Positions 1 to 8,501 of a DNA stretch of 64,000 nucleotides are shown one piece after another. The stretch's first letter is position 1. Each line of letters starts with the position of its first letter. Below the pieces are notes generated by a model. That model saw only the letters and a program-made list of their open reading frames with translations, had not been told where the DNA came from and did no database searches. The DNA comes from Chryseobacterium lathyri (lineage in GTDB: Bacteria; Bacteroidota; Bacteroidia; Flavobacteriales; Weeksellaceae). Location of the stretch: positions 1 through 64,000 of the forward strand of contig NZ_QNFY01000008.1 of NCBI RefSeq assembly GCF_003290185.1, read 5' to 3'. The translations under genes and the position numbers were made by a program.

Positions 1-387
1 TACTGCTCCTGCAAAAAGAATGGAGATTTCCTGGTGTTTTGTAATTTCATCAAAATCCTTGTTCAGCAGCCGTCTTACAAAATGGGTAATCGTCCAGAAC
101 AGAAATAAAATGGTCAATGCGCTGAAGAGTGAAGACATTGCATTGATCACAACAGCATAATTCTGTTCATTTCCCAATGCAAATATACTGGCCATAGCTC
201 CCACAATCTGGAATAAAGCAGCTCCGGGAGCGTGCGTTACTTCAAGTTTTACAGCTGAGGAAATATACTCGCCGCAGTCCCAGAAGCTAAGATAATGTTC
301 CATGGTGGAGAAATAGGTAATCAGTGCGATCACAAAAATCACCCATCCTAAAACAGTGTTCCATTTTTTAAAAGACCAGTTCTTCAT
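1..387 (-). CDS. DUF2723 family membrane protein, 3' end cut by window edge
   Basis: Reading the minus strand from the ATG at 385-387 gives 129 codons open to the window edge. The protein begins MKNWSFKKWNTVLGWVIF and has a hydrophobic first segment, then an FWDCGEYI motif and further membrane segments. This matches the N-terminus of DUF2723 proteins, large multi-spanning membrane proteins of Bacteroidota that resemble glycosyltransferase-C enzymes such as protein O-mannosyltransferases. The FWDCGE motif sits in the first extracytoplasmic loop, where GT-C enzymes carry the catalytic acidic residue. Most of the gene lies outside the window. Family assignment is confident; the substrate is unknown. 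Confidence 0.85.
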   Translation of the reverse strand, partial: MKNWSFKKWNTVLGWVIFVIALITYFSTMEHYLSFWDCGEYISSAVKLEVTHAPGAALFQIVGAMASIFALGNEQNYAVVINAMSSLFSALTILFLFWTITHFVRRLLNKDFDEITKHQEISILFAGAV

Positions 388-389
388 AA

Positions 390-445
390 ACTATGTAGTT
401 TCAATACATAGTAAGACAACCCAGATTGGGGAATTATTACATAGT
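390..445. promoter_or_regulatory. Three copies of TACATAGT around the DUF2723 gene start
   Basis: An inverted pair, ACTATGTA (390-397) and TACATAGT (405-412), lies three bases upstream of the DUF2723 start codon, and a third copy, TACATAGT, lies at 438-445. Short spaced dyads at a gene start can be operators or mRNA hairpins over the ribosome-binding region. No regulator can be named from the sequence. Confidence 0.3.
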
Positions 446-497
446 CATTAAAAAACTTAATATCATTAAATAAATTTAAGATTGTACTCCAAAAAAA

Positions 498-1436
498 TTA
501 CTCAACTCTGAATTTTCTGTTTTTACAGTCTACCGTCAGTTTATGATTCAGGAAAAGCTTATTCCCTATCATTCCCTGCATTCCGGAGGTTTTCATTAAA
601 AGGTTCTGCATCTTTGAGGTTCCTTCTATATAGGTCACTTCCGAAAGCTTAAGGTTGCGGTTTCCAATCTTGATTATTTGGTCGGCAGGTGCAGAAATAA
701 CCGTTAAAATATTTCCCCAGGAATTTCCTTTTTCTTTTTTGACATTCCCGTTTGAGGTTCTGTATTTTTCCCATTCTTCCCTGTTGGTAATAAGCTCATA
801 TCCGCTGGTCCCTGAATCGTAAAGCAGTTTCAGATTTTGATTTCCCAGTTCTGAAGGAAACAATATTTTACGCTTTTTAAATTCAAAGGTTTCAAAACCT
901 TTTTCATCTATATTCTCAACAAATGAACATACCGTGTTTTTAAAATCCAGAATCATAATCCGCTTTTCCAAAAGGTCTGTTCCGATAGTTCCAATGATAT
1001 GAACCGCTTCGGTATTATCAGGATGTATTGCCCTCCCATAATTTAACAGTTCAAAACGGTCAGACGTTATACTCATATTTCCTATGCTGAACTGCAGTGA
1101 AATCTGGTTTTCCTGTTTTTGAGACGGAATCTGATTCTGAAATTTTTCCCGGAGAGATTCTATGGATTTTTTGTAAAACAGCGTCGTTGGAGATCCGGAA
1201 TCCAGCTGCATATAAAATGTTCTGTCAATACCTTTGAATTGTACAGGAAGAAGAACTGCTGCATGAGCATTTCCTTCGGCAGAGTCCCATCGCATACCTA
1301 TATTTTGTGCAATACCTGAAACAGCCAGATTGTTTTCCGCTGGTGTAAATTTTTGATCAAAATATAAGTAACCACCCAATAATAACAGAACAGTACATAC
1401 GGCAACCGATAATGCAATTTTCTTAAAGATTTTCAT
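498..1436 (-). CDS. Retropepsin-like aspartic protease family protein
   Basis: This 312-residue protein starts with a basic N-terminus and one membrane segment (about residues 7-26), so it is probably anchored with its bulk in the periplasm. Two aspartic-protease-like motifs are visible: DSGS at 79-82 and DSGT at 207-210, the latter followed by SGYEL. Each resembles the D[TS]G loop that supplies one catalytic Asp, so the chain looks like a two-lobed retropepsin fold. A distant relative at 57223-58077 lacks both Asp residues. Substrate unknown. It stands alone, separated from its neighbours by about 90-110 bases. Confidence 0.65.
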   Translation of the reverse strand: MKIFKKIALSVAVCTVLLLLGGYLYFDQKFTPAENNLAVSGIAQNIGMRWDSAEGNAHAAVLLPVQFKGIDRTFYMQLDSGSPTTLFYKKSIESLREKFQNQIPSQKQENQISLQFSIGNMSITSDRFELLNYGRAIHPDNTEAVHIIGTIGTDLLEKRIMILDFKNTVCSFVENIDEKGFETFEFKKRKILFPSELGNQNLKLLYDSGTSGYELITNREEWEKYRTSNGNVKKEKGNSWGNILTVISAPADQIIKIGNRNLKLSEVTYIEGTSKMQNLLMKTSGMQGMIGNKLFLNHKLTVDCKNRKFRVE

Positions 1437-1523
1437 ACTTCAATTTTCTGCAAGATTCAGCATTATCATTTGATTTTCCTGCAAAAACAATATGACAAGT
1501 TTATGCCATTTGTACGACAATAG

Positions 1524-2066
1524 CTATAAGAAACTGGTTTTCAATTTGATACACAAATCGTTTTTTGTATTCAAACAGATACCATTTTTAATAATTACAA
1601 ACAGTTTGGCACAGAGAAAAGCAATTAAAAAGACCAGAAAAAGTGGAATCTTCACTGACAATAGTTTCTGGATGAACGGACTTATGATCATTAAAACAGA
1701 GACAGCAACTGCCAGAATGATTTGAACGCTTACTATATTTTTCCCAAGCTCTTTACTGACCGGATCTTCGGTTTTGTAAGTTAAAATCAAAGGGAATATA
1801 ACTCCCCCAAACGGAATAATAAGCCCCAGCAGGGCAGAAAGATTAATTAATTTTGCTCTATCAACAGAGGATTTTTCTTCATCTGCAGAGATCAGATTTT
1901 CAGGATCTGTTTCCAGAATACCGGCAATAGCTTTCAGGGTAAATCCTTTAGGAACAGTTCCTGCTTCAATGCGCTGAACCGTCCGTAATGAAAGGCCTGA
2001 CTTTTCGGCAAGTTCAGCCTGGGTCATATTCTTCCCTTCTCTCAAAATCTTAACCTTATTTTTCAT
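1524..2066 (-). CDS. XRE-family HTH regulator with C-terminal membrane domain
   Basis: Residues 4-58 form a Cro/C1-type helix-turn-helix, with the recognition region MTQAELAEKSGLSLRTVQRIE. After a short charged linker come three or four hydrophobic segments (about residues 75-165), similar to the DUF4870-like tails of small membrane-tethered XRE proteins in Bacteroidota. It is probably a DNA-binding protein held at the inner membrane; the signal it senses is not evident. The gene begins 40 bases after the WGR-DUF4240 gene in the same direction and could share its transcript. Confidence 0.75.
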   Translation of the reverse strand: MKNKVKILREGKNMTQAELAEKSGLSLRTVQRIEAGTVPKGFTLKAIAGILETDPENLISADEEKSSVDRAKLINLSALLGLIIPFGGVIFPLILTYKTEDPVSKELGKNIVSVQIILAVAVSVLMIISPFIQKLLSVKIPLFLVFLIAFLCAKLFVIIKNGICLNTKNDLCIKLKTSFL

Positions 2067-2105
2067 TGGGTTATTAATTTTAATAGCTTTTGTCAGACTT
2101 TAACG

Positions 2106-2963
2106 TTAATTACTTCTTAGCTCACCAATTTCTTTTACCAGCTTTGGATACATTTTCTGTAAATCCGTTCCTCTTTTCGGTTCCCGGTTCATGCTGCGTT
2201 CCATGCCGTCGTAATCGTTTTCAGGATATAATTCGTATACGGTGTCTTTTATAATGGATTCTTCATCGTCGTGATTTTGGGCATACGCCTCATCAGCAAC
2301 ATACAGCAGACCTTCTGCCCAGCAGTCTCCGATATTAAAACTGTATTTTCCACTTACGAACGACTGAATATCAGCTTTTATATCTTCAAAGAAGTCTTTT
2401 CCCTTCAGCAGCAGCCAACATCTGAAATAGATAAATCCATCATCAGAAAGATAATCATCAAAGACATATATTCCATTTTCATTCTTAAAATCACCCTCCA
2501 GAATGATTGAGAGTTCTGCAATTTCAGCGGTATAAAGCTCACTTAGTTTTTCCTGAAGTGTTTTTTCAAAAAGTATCATTCTGTCTTTCCCAAATTTGGA
2601 CAAATAATCGGTCAGGTTCTCAATATGCTCATCAATATCATATTCACTCCAGTGGGCTTTTTTATATTTGTTGGATTTGTCAATGGCTTCCCAAAAATAA
2701 ATATCGGCTTTTTCGTTATCCGAAAGCTCCGCTTTTTGTGGGATTTCATCATTTTCCTGAATTTCTGTATAGCCTTTTTTTATTTTTTGAGCAATCAGTT
2801 TTTCAGATTCCTGAATGCATTTGCTTTCATCGGCATATTCTTTAGCTGTTTCCCGTCCTTTAGTTCCGGTTTTCCCAAAAGATATTTTCTGTACTTTTCC
2901 GGAATACTCAATATTCCAAAATTTGTCAGACAGCTCTTTTTGGTTGATAAAGTTCCTTTTCAT
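2106..2963 (-). CDS. WGR and DUF4240 domain protein
   Basis: The N-terminal 70 residues have the WGR-like pattern (FWNIEYSGKVQKISFGKTGTKG), a small fold that binds nucleic acid in PARPs and in other bacterial WGR proteins. From about residue 85 the FWEAIDKSNK...YLSKFG region matches DUF4240, an acidic uncharacterised domain common in Bacteroidota and Streptomyces. There is no signal peptide, so it is expected to be cytoplasmic. The WGR-DUF4240 fusion is a known architecture without an established function. Confidence 0.75.
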   Translation of the reverse strand: MKRNFINQKELSDKFWNIEYSGKVQKISFGKTGTKGRETAKEYADESKCIQESEKLIAQKIKKGYTEIQENDEIPQKAELSDNEKADIYFWEAIDKSNKYKKAHWSEYDIDEHIENLTDYLSKFGKDRMILFEKTLQEKLSELYTAEIAELSIILEGDFKNENGIYVFDDYLSDDGFIYFRCWLLLKGKDFFEDIKADIQSFVSGKYSFNIGDCWAEGLLYVADEAYAQNHDDEESIIKDTVYELYPENDYDGMERSMNREPKRGTDLQKMYPKLVKEIGELRSN

Positions 2964-3096
2964 AAAAAATTGTGATGGTGTTTTCTTAAAGTGGTGAAAC
3001 TACAAAAAATCGTGGAATCAAAAAAGAATAATCCCTTAATGATAAACGTTTTCAGTGAATTTTAGTAAGTTTTTTAGCTGAATATCTTCCTGAGAA

Positions 3097-3885
3097 TTAA
3101 TAGGTATTATTCAGTCCTCCATCTAAAGGAATACTGGCTCCGGTAAGATAAGATGAATATTCCGATGCCAGAAAAGCAGCCAAATGACCATATTCTTCGG
3201 TTTTACCCAGTCTTTTCATCGGAATTTTATTTTCTCTGGCTTTTTTTATTTCTTCCTGAGATTTGCCTGTCTGCTGCGACTCGTGACTGATCAGATTCTG
3301 AATACGCTCCGTATCAAAATATCCTGTCAAAATATTGTTGATCGTAATCTGATGCTGTGCCACTTCATTGGATAATGTTTTTGCCCAGGCAATCACGGCT
3401 GAACGGATGGAGTTGGAAAGGGATAAATTATTGATCGGCTCTTTGACAGATAATGAAGAAACATTGATGATACGCCCATTTTTCTGTTTGATCATATGTG
3501 GCAAAGCCAGTAGAGTTGTCTCACAAACCGTTTTAAAAAGCAGATCAAATGCTTTTTGATAGTCGTCTACATTTTTATCCTGTGCCAGCCCCGGTTCCGG
3601 GCCATTGGTATTGTTAACCAGGATATCTATAGAGTTATTGCTGAAATATTCGGAAATAATCCTTCTGTATTCTTCAAAATTAGAAAAATCAGCCACCAGA
3701 TACTGATGCTTCTGACCGGAATTGATTACAGGCAATGAAGATACCATCTTTTTAAGTTTTGCTTCATTGCGGGCCATTACAGTTACGTTAGCTCCGCATT
3801 TGGCCAGCTCCAATGCTATTCCTGCACCGATTCCCTGGGTAGCAGCTCCTACTAAAGCATTTTTTGAAAAAAGTTCAATATTCAT
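3097..3885 (-). CDS. Short-chain dehydrogenase with non-canonical active site
   Basis: The start is placed at MNIELFSKNALVGAA because the reading frame upstream adds 22 residues that do not look like an SDR N-terminus; that gives 263 residues. The nucleotide-binding glycine motif is GAATQGIG (13-20), the NNTNG motif lies at 91-95 and the C-terminal SYLTGASIPLDGG is typical of classical SDRs. The catalytic Ser is S144. Where YxxxK is expected, 13 residues on, the protein has SNSIR (157-161), so both Tyr and Lys are replaced. A subgroup of SDRs carries this kind of S/N-S-x-R substitution. Whether it is still a reductase is open. Monocistronic. Confidence 0.8.
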   Translation of the reverse strand: MNIELFSKNALVGAATQGIGAGIALELAKCGANVTVMARNEAKLKKMVSSLPVINSGQKHQYLVADFSNFEEYRRIISEYFSNNSIDILVNNTNGPEPGLAQDKNVDDYQKAFDLLFKTVCETTLLALPHMIKQKNGRIINVSSLSVKEPINNLSLSNSIRSAVIAWAKTLSNEVAQHQITINNILTGYFDTERIQNLISHESQQTGKSQEEIKKARENKIPMKRLGKTEEYGHLAAFLASEYSSYLTGASIPLDGGLNNTY

Positions 3886-3986
3886 AAGTGGATCATTATT
3901 GAGGATTATGGGTATATAAATGTAGCAAAAAAGCTTGACATCCTGAGCCAATAAAACGCTAATTACTGATTATACGAGAAAGTATT

Positions 3987-5153
3987 TTACCTGGGTAATG
4001 CAGGAGGCAGCACTCTTTCCGGCTTTGTGGATAAAGTCCTTAGAAATGCTTCCAGTTGAGTAATTTCTTCATCCGTAAGATCCAGCAGCCTTACAAAACC
4101 TGATTTTTCAGAAGTAAGTGCTATTCCCTGATGAACTGTTGACCGTTTTTGGGAATGTTCAGGGTTTCCTCTGCTATAAAACTGGATCACCTCCGTAAGG
4201 GTGGCCATAGAGCCGTTATGCATCCATGGTCCTGTTCTCGCGACTTCACGCAGTCCGGGTACGCGGAATTTCCCGGCATCTTCCGGGTTTTTGGTCACCA
4301 GATACCGGCCCAGATCTTCTTCTTTCGATCCCAATGAAGAAGTTCCTACATTTTCAAACTGATTGTTGGAAAAATAACCGGAGCTGTGGCAGTTCATGCA
4401 CTGGGCTTTGGTCCGGAAAAGATGCAGCCCCATCAGTTCATCATCAGAATAGACATCTGCTTTCCCATCAATGAACTGATCAAATTTAGAAGTTCCGCTC
4501 TTTATGGTTCTTTCAAAAGCCGCTATTGCCTTGGAAATCCTGTCTTTTGAGACCATTTTATCTCCAAATGCTTTTTCAAATAATATTTCATAGCCTTTAA
4601 TCTTTGCAATTTTTCCGGCTGCAAGATCAATGTGCCCGTTCATTTCTCTTTCATCACGAATCGGCATTTCGGACTGTTCTTCAAGGGATGCGGCGCGGCC
4701 GTCCCAAAATAATGACCGCGCATAAGCTACATTCAGGATGCTCATTGCATTTCTGGTACCAAGCTGCCTGTCGTGCCCAAAAGAGAAGGTCCGGTTATCA
4801 CACCATCCCAGTTCAGGATCATGGCAGGAAGCGCATGCGATCTGATTGGATTGGGAAAGCCGCGGGTCGTAGAAAAGTGTTTTTCCCAGCAAAGCTTTAT
4901 CTTCAGAATAGGGATTATCCCCAGGGAACTGAATTTCAGGCAGATGTCCTATTTCAGAAAAATAAGGTCCAGCTTGCGGATCCAGAATTGGTTTCGGCCA
5001 TTTTGAAGGGTCTCCGGAAGAATATAATTTCCTCAGTTCAGCAAGGAATGAGGATTTTTCCCTGATTTCCTTTTGAACACTATTGCTGAAACAGTTATTC
5101 AAAAGAGATACCGTAAGAAATGCAATTAATATCCAGCTCAGGACATTCTTCAT
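3987..5153 (-). CDS. Di-heme cytochrome c peroxidase (CCP/MauG family)
   Basis: The protein has 388 residues with an N-terminal hydrophobic export segment ending near C21, possibly a loose lipobox (LLNNC). Two c-type heme sites are visible: CASCH at 107-111 and CMNCH at 252-256. The spacing and the flanking WDGRA, GTRN and WMHNG motifs are those of bacterial di-heme peroxidases, which reduce H2O2 in the periplasm with electrons from a small cytochrome or quinol; some relatives are MauG-like modifying enzymes. No adjacent partner gene indicates the electron donor. Confidence 0.88.
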   Translation of the reverse strand: MKNVLSWILIAFLTVSLLNNCFSNSVQKEIREKSSFLAELRKLYSSGDPSKWPKPILDPQAGPYFSEIGHLPEIQFPGDNPYSEDKALLGKTLFYDPRLSQSNQIACASCHDPELGWCDNRTFSFGHDRQLGTRNAMSILNVAYARSLFWDGRAASLEEQSEMPIRDEREMNGHIDLAAGKIAKIKGYEILFEKAFGDKMVSKDRISKAIAAFERTIKSGTSKFDQFIDGKADVYSDDELMGLHLFRTKAQCMNCHSSGYFSNNQFENVGTSSLGSKEEDLGRYLVTKNPEDAGKFRVPGLREVARTGPWMHNGSMATLTEVIQFYSRGNPEHSQKRSTVHQGIALTSEKSGFVRLLDLTDEEITQLEAFLRTLSTKPERVLPPALPR

Positions 5154-5246
5154 GAATATTGGATTTTGGCAAAAATAGGGAATCTCTTAAATACATTTCA
5201 AAAATTGATGGGAAGATTCTGTTTTTCATTTTACATACAGCAAGTT

Positions 5247-5756
5247 TTACAAAAAGTTATTATGAATTTCTCTGTACAGCTCTCCATATGCCTGGACAAG
5301 ATCCTCTAAACTAAATTCGCGGTTCAAACCACTTGTATTCGGTAAGACCCAAACCCGGCATCCACAAAAATCTTCGGGTTGTGAACCCCATGGAATTTCT
5401 TTTTTTCCTGAAAAATATTTATACGCTGCCTTACCGAGAAATACAATATATTTTGGCTGAAATTCCGTCATTTTTGTTTTAAAAAATTCCAGGGAGCCGT
5501 CGAACTCCTCTTTTGAAAGCTCATCGGCACGGGATGTTGCTCTTGCTACAGCAGTAGTAAGCCCATATCCGAAATCTAAAATACTTCGATCATTTTCAGC
5601 TTCGATCTGGTACGGAGTAAATCCTGCCTGGTGCATCACTTTCCAGAACCGGTTGCTCTTTCCGGAAAAATGGTATCCTTTTTCAGCAGATTTTAAACCG
5701 GGATTGATTCCACAAAAAATAACGGTGATATTTTTGGCAATGATATCTTTCAACAT
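5247..5756 (-). CDS. mug: G/U mismatch-specific uracil-DNA glycosylase
   Basis: This 169-residue protein has the Mug/TDG hallmark GINPG (residues 17-21) that positions the catalytic Asn and water, and the intercalation/recognition loop LPNTSGLNR near 137-145, where E. coli Mug has NPSGLNR. It removes uracil, ethenocytosine or thymine mispaired with G and starts base-excision repair in the cytoplasm. Length is normal for the family. It stands alone between the peroxidase gene and a plus-strand hypothetical gene. Confidence 0.9.
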   Translation of the reverse strand: MLKDIIAKNITVIFCGINPGLKSAEKGYHFSGKSNRFWKVMHQAGFTPYQIEAENDRSILDFGYGLTTAVARATSRADELSKEEFDGSLEFFKTKMTEFQPKYIVFLGKAAYKYFSGKKEIPWGSQPEDFCGCRVWVLPNTSGLNREFSLEDLVQAYGELYREIHNNFL

Positions 5757-5923
5757 GTTAAAAGCAGGTATAATTTATTGGTCTACAATTCTCTATGAAC
5801 AGCAAGATAATATTTATTTTAAAATATCCAATGATCATCTTCGTTGCAGCTGATTATCAATAAAAAAATCATTAAAAAACAATTGTGGCATAAATATTAT
5901 TGTATATCATATAAATACACCAG

Positions 5924-6226
5924 ATGGAAAACATGTTACAAAATATAGAACTGATACACCGGTATTTATCTATCAGTATAACACACCAGTTTTACTCAAC
6001 CGTTGATTTGGAAGGTGAATATACCTTTACACAGAATATCGTATCTAAAAAGACCATCATTGCTTCTACATTTACAAACAAAATACTACTTTATCCTAAA
6101 CTGAAATTATTTTTAACCGCACTGATTACTGAAATCAATAACGGAAATTGCACTGTTGACTTTATCCGTGAAAAAATCAAACATTTTGAGGAAATAAGGT
6201 ATCTGCCAGTCAAAAGAATTATTTAA
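5924..6226 (+). CDS. Hypothetical protein, 100 residues
   Basis: The reading frame begins MENMLQNIEL and has balanced charge and hydrophobicity, no signal peptide and no recognised motif. A second Met at residue 4 could be the true start. It is convergent with the signalling operon and ends directly before a hairpin terminator, which supports it being a real gene. Function not recognised. Confidence 0.55.
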   Translation: MENMLQNIELIHRYLSISITHQFYSTVDLEGEYTFTQNIVSKKTIIASTFTNKILLYPKLKLFLTALITEINNGNCTVDFIREKIKHFEEIRYLPVKRII

Positions 6227-6234
6227 ACAAAAAA

Positions 6235-6259
6235 AATCCTTACAGATGAAGTAAGGATT
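6235..6259. terminator. Bidirectional hairpin terminator
   Basis: A perfect 9-bp stem AATCCTTAC/GTAAGGATT (6235-6243 and 6251-6259) has a 7-base loop. On the minus strand it is followed by a run of Ts (plus-strand A run at 6227-6236), so it mainly terminates the signalling operon ending at 6315. It also lies just after the plus-strand gene ending at 6226. Confidence 0.8.
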
Positions 6260-6314
6260 ATTCTATAATTCTAATATTATCGCATTTTATACGATTCCTG
6301 CTAGTTTAGTTTAT

Positions 6315-6680
6315 TTATTGCTGTAAATATTTAGCTACTTTTTCTTCCAGATCATCAAGGTTGAATGGCTTAGCCACATAATCATCAGCCTGAGCTTCCT
6401 GTGCCAGCCTCACAATGTCATTGTTGGCTGTTACATAAATAACCGGGATTGACCTGAACTCTTCATGACTTTTCAGAAGCTGGGTTGCCTGAACTCCTCC
6501 AATTTTTGGAATCCAGTTATCCATGAGAATAACATCTGGCTGAAACTGCGAAACTTTTTCCAAAATATCATGAGATGTTTCTGAAATTTCGACCTGATAT
6601 CCATTCTCTTCAAAAATGATGGTAATGATCTCTAAAATAGTGGTATCATCATCAAAAATCAAAATCTTCTTTGCGCTCAT
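6315..6680 (-). CDS. Single-domain response regulator
   Basis: This is a 121-residue CheY-like receiver without output domain. The acidic pocket is D10-D11-D12, the phospho-acceptor is D54 (ILMDNW), the conserved Thr is in YVTAN and the Lys in VAKPF. It is the last gene of the minus-strand operon running from 13590, 41 bases after cheB. It probably acts as a phosphorelay intermediate or protein-protein switch for one of the two kinases upstream. Confidence 0.9.
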   Translation of the reverse strand: MSAKKILIFDDDTTILEIITIIFEENGYQVEISETSHDILEKVSQFQPDVILMDNWIPKIGGVQATQLLKSHEEFRSIPVIYVTANNDIVRLAQEAQADDYVAKPFNLDDLEEKVAKYLQQ

Positions 6681-6721
6681 ATTCTTTCTATTTAAATCTT
6701 AGGGTTGTTATACTGTATTTT

Positions 6722-7300
6722 TTATAATTGATTGATATAGTCTGCCAGATTATCCGGTGTAATGATTAAATCATAGGCAACTTCCTGCAGCGCATGCTTA
6801 GGCATATACTCTACCTCGGCCGTCTCCGGTTCCTGAATCCAGACTATTCCTTCATTTTTTTTGATAAATCCCAAACCTTCCACTCCATCAGCATTGGCTC
6901 CTGACAGCAGAACGCCCACCAGGTTTTTACCATACACTTCCGCAGCAGATTTGAAGGTTACATCGATGGATGGCCGCGAATAGTTCATTTTCTCTGAAAA
7001 ATCCAGTGACATCATATTTTTGTTCTCGAACAGAAGGTGATAATCTGCAGGAACCACATATACTTTATTATTCTGAATTTCTGTTTTATCATCCACTTCC
7101 ACCACTTCAATGGAAATGAACTGCTGCAGCAGTGTCTGCAGGATATTGGTTGAATAAGCCTTACGGTGCAGTATCAGAACAATAGGGAAACTGAGCTTAT
7201 CTTTCAATTTTTTAAGCATTTCAAGAATGACCTGCAGACTTCCTGCGGACCCTCCTATGACCACTAATTCTGTTTTTGTGTTTTCTGTTTCCATGATCAT
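6722..7300 (-). CDS. cheB: CheB-type methylesterase domain protein
   Basis: The 192-residue protein is a stand-alone CheB catalytic domain with no receiver. The expected triad is visible as S18 (GGSAGS), H45 (LILHRK) and D138 (SGANADGVEGL, where enterics have TGMGxDG). CheB removes methyl groups from, or deamidates, chemoreceptor glutamates. No chemoreceptor is encoded here, and in other bacteria CheB/CheR pairs next to hybrid kinases act in stress signalling. Its start lies three bases after the cheR stop, suggesting translational coupling. Confidence 0.85.
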   Translation of the reverse strand: MIMETENTKTELVVIGGSAGSLQVILEMLKKLKDKLSFPIVLILHRKAYSTNILQTLLQQFISIEVVEVDDKTEIQNNKVYVVPADYHLLFENKNMMSLDFSEKMNYSRPSIDVTFKSAAEVYGKNLVGVLLSGANADGVEGLGFIKKNEGIVWIQEPETAEVEYMPKHALQEVAYDLIITPDNLADYINQL

Positions 7301-7303
7301 GTT

Positions 7304-8134
7304 TTACATATGCTCTGTTTTCTTCCAGATGCGCTGGTCATCTACCTGATGGTAATTCCTGTCAAGTTTGGAAAATCTAAGGGTTTCTTTTGCTCCCAGT
7401 GCGAGATAGCCTAAATTTTCAAGACTGTTATCAAAAAGTTTAAAGACACGCTCCTGCAGTCCTCTGTCAAAATAGATCAGTACATTTCTGCAGATGATGA
7501 GCTGAAAACTGTTAAAAGAGCTGTCCGAAACCAGGTTATGAGTAGATAGAATTAATTTTTCCTGTAAGCTTTTATCAAATCTCACACTGTCATAGTTCGC
7601 GGTATAATAATCTGAAAAATCTTTTTTGCCCCCGGATAAAATGTAATTCTCCGAATAGGTTTTCATCTGTTGCAAAGGGAAAACGCCTGAACGCGCAGTT
7701 TCCAAAACGGACGGATTAAGATCTGTACCATATATCAGTGACTTATGGTAAAGATTGGCTTCTTTAAGCAGTATAGCCATGGAATAGGCTTCTTCACCGG
7801 TCGAGCAGCCTGCTACCCAGACCCTGATCAGCGGATAGGTCCCGAGCTGTGGTAAGATCTTTTCTCTGAGGGCTTTAAAGAAATGGGGATCGCGGAACAT
7901 TTCTGTAACATTCACCGTTATTTCTTCTACAAAGCGCTTCAGGTATTCCGGATCATTAAGAATGGTATACCTGAGCTCTGCAAAGCTGGTAAATCTGTCA
8001 ATCAGGCAGATGCGGTTTACCCGACGCTTAAAAGAAGCTCTGCTATACTCTGAGAAGTCATAGCCGTACATCTCATAAACATCTTTTATGAGGTATTCTA
8101 CTTCTTCATCTTTTACAATACTGGGCTCTAACAT
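7304..8134 (-). CDS. cheR: CheR-type protein-glutamate methyltransferase
   Basis: This 276-residue protein has the alpha-helical CheR N-terminal region (about 10-65, with SRASFKRRVNR) and an S-adenosylmethionine-binding domain with motif I AGCSTGEEAYS (about 109-119). IICRNVLIYF near 215 is the characteristic CheR active-site segment. CheR transfers methyl groups from SAM to glutamates of a receptor. The start is one base after the stop of the receiver gene. Together with the CheB gene it forms a reversible-methylation pair in an operon lacking CheA or CheW. Confidence 0.88.
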   Translation of the reverse strand: MLEPSIVKDEEVEYLIKDVYEMYGYDFSEYSRASFKRRVNRICLIDRFTSFAELRYTILNDPEYLKRFVEEITVNVTEMFRDPHFFKALREKILPQLGTYPLIRVWVAGCSTGEEAYSMAILLKEANLYHKSLIYGTDLNPSVLETARSGVFPLQQMKTYSENYILSGGKKDFSDYYTANYDSVRFDKSLQEKLILSTHNLVSDSSFNSFQLIICRNVLIYFDRGLQERVFKLFDNSLENLGYLALGAKETLRFSKLDRNYHQVDDQRIWKKTEHM

Positions 8135-8135
8135 T

Positions 8136-8501
8136 TTATGGAAGCTTTTCTATGGCTGCGATCAGCTGGTCTACATCAATCGGTTTTGATACGTAATCCT
8201 GAGCTCCGGCATCAAGACATTTCTGACGGTCTTCCGGCATTGCCTGTGCTGTAACAGCGATTACAGGAATCTGACTGATAGACGGCGTATTTCTGATCAT
8301 CTTTATGGCTTCATAACCGTCCATTTCAGGCATCATCATATCCATAAGGACAATATCTATTTCATTTTCTTTTAAAATCTGAATAGCTATCTGAGCGCTG
8401 ATACAGCTTTCAATCTGATATCCACGGGATTTCAGGGTGAGTTTGAGTGCAAATATATTACGTGGATCATCGTCCACAATTAAAATTTTCTTATTCATCA
8501 T
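8136..8501 (-). CDS. Single-domain response regulator, paralogue of the hybrid kinase's last receiver
   Basis: This 121-residue receiver has D10/D11, phospho-acceptor D54 (VLMDMMMPEMDG), the switch Thr in VTAQ and the Lys in VSKPID. It starts immediately after the stop codon of the hybrid kinase. It closely resembles that kinase's third receiver (shared DVRNIF/DPRNIF, LMDMMMPEMDGYE and SKP.D.DQL), suggesting it arose by duplication of that domain. It is a likely direct phosphotransfer partner. Confidence 0.9.
   Translation of the reverse strand: MMNKKILIVDDDPRNIFALKLTLKSRGYQIESCISAQIAIQILKENEIDIVLMDMMMPEMDGYEAIKMIRNTPSISQIPVIAVTAQAMPEDRQKCLDAGAQDYVSKPIDVDQLIAAIEKLP

Noticed and set aside
3885..3951. 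Longer start of the short-chain dehydrogenase
   Set aside because: The extra 22 residues (MAQDVKLFCYIYIP...) are not found in SDR N-termini, which begin just before the glycine motif.
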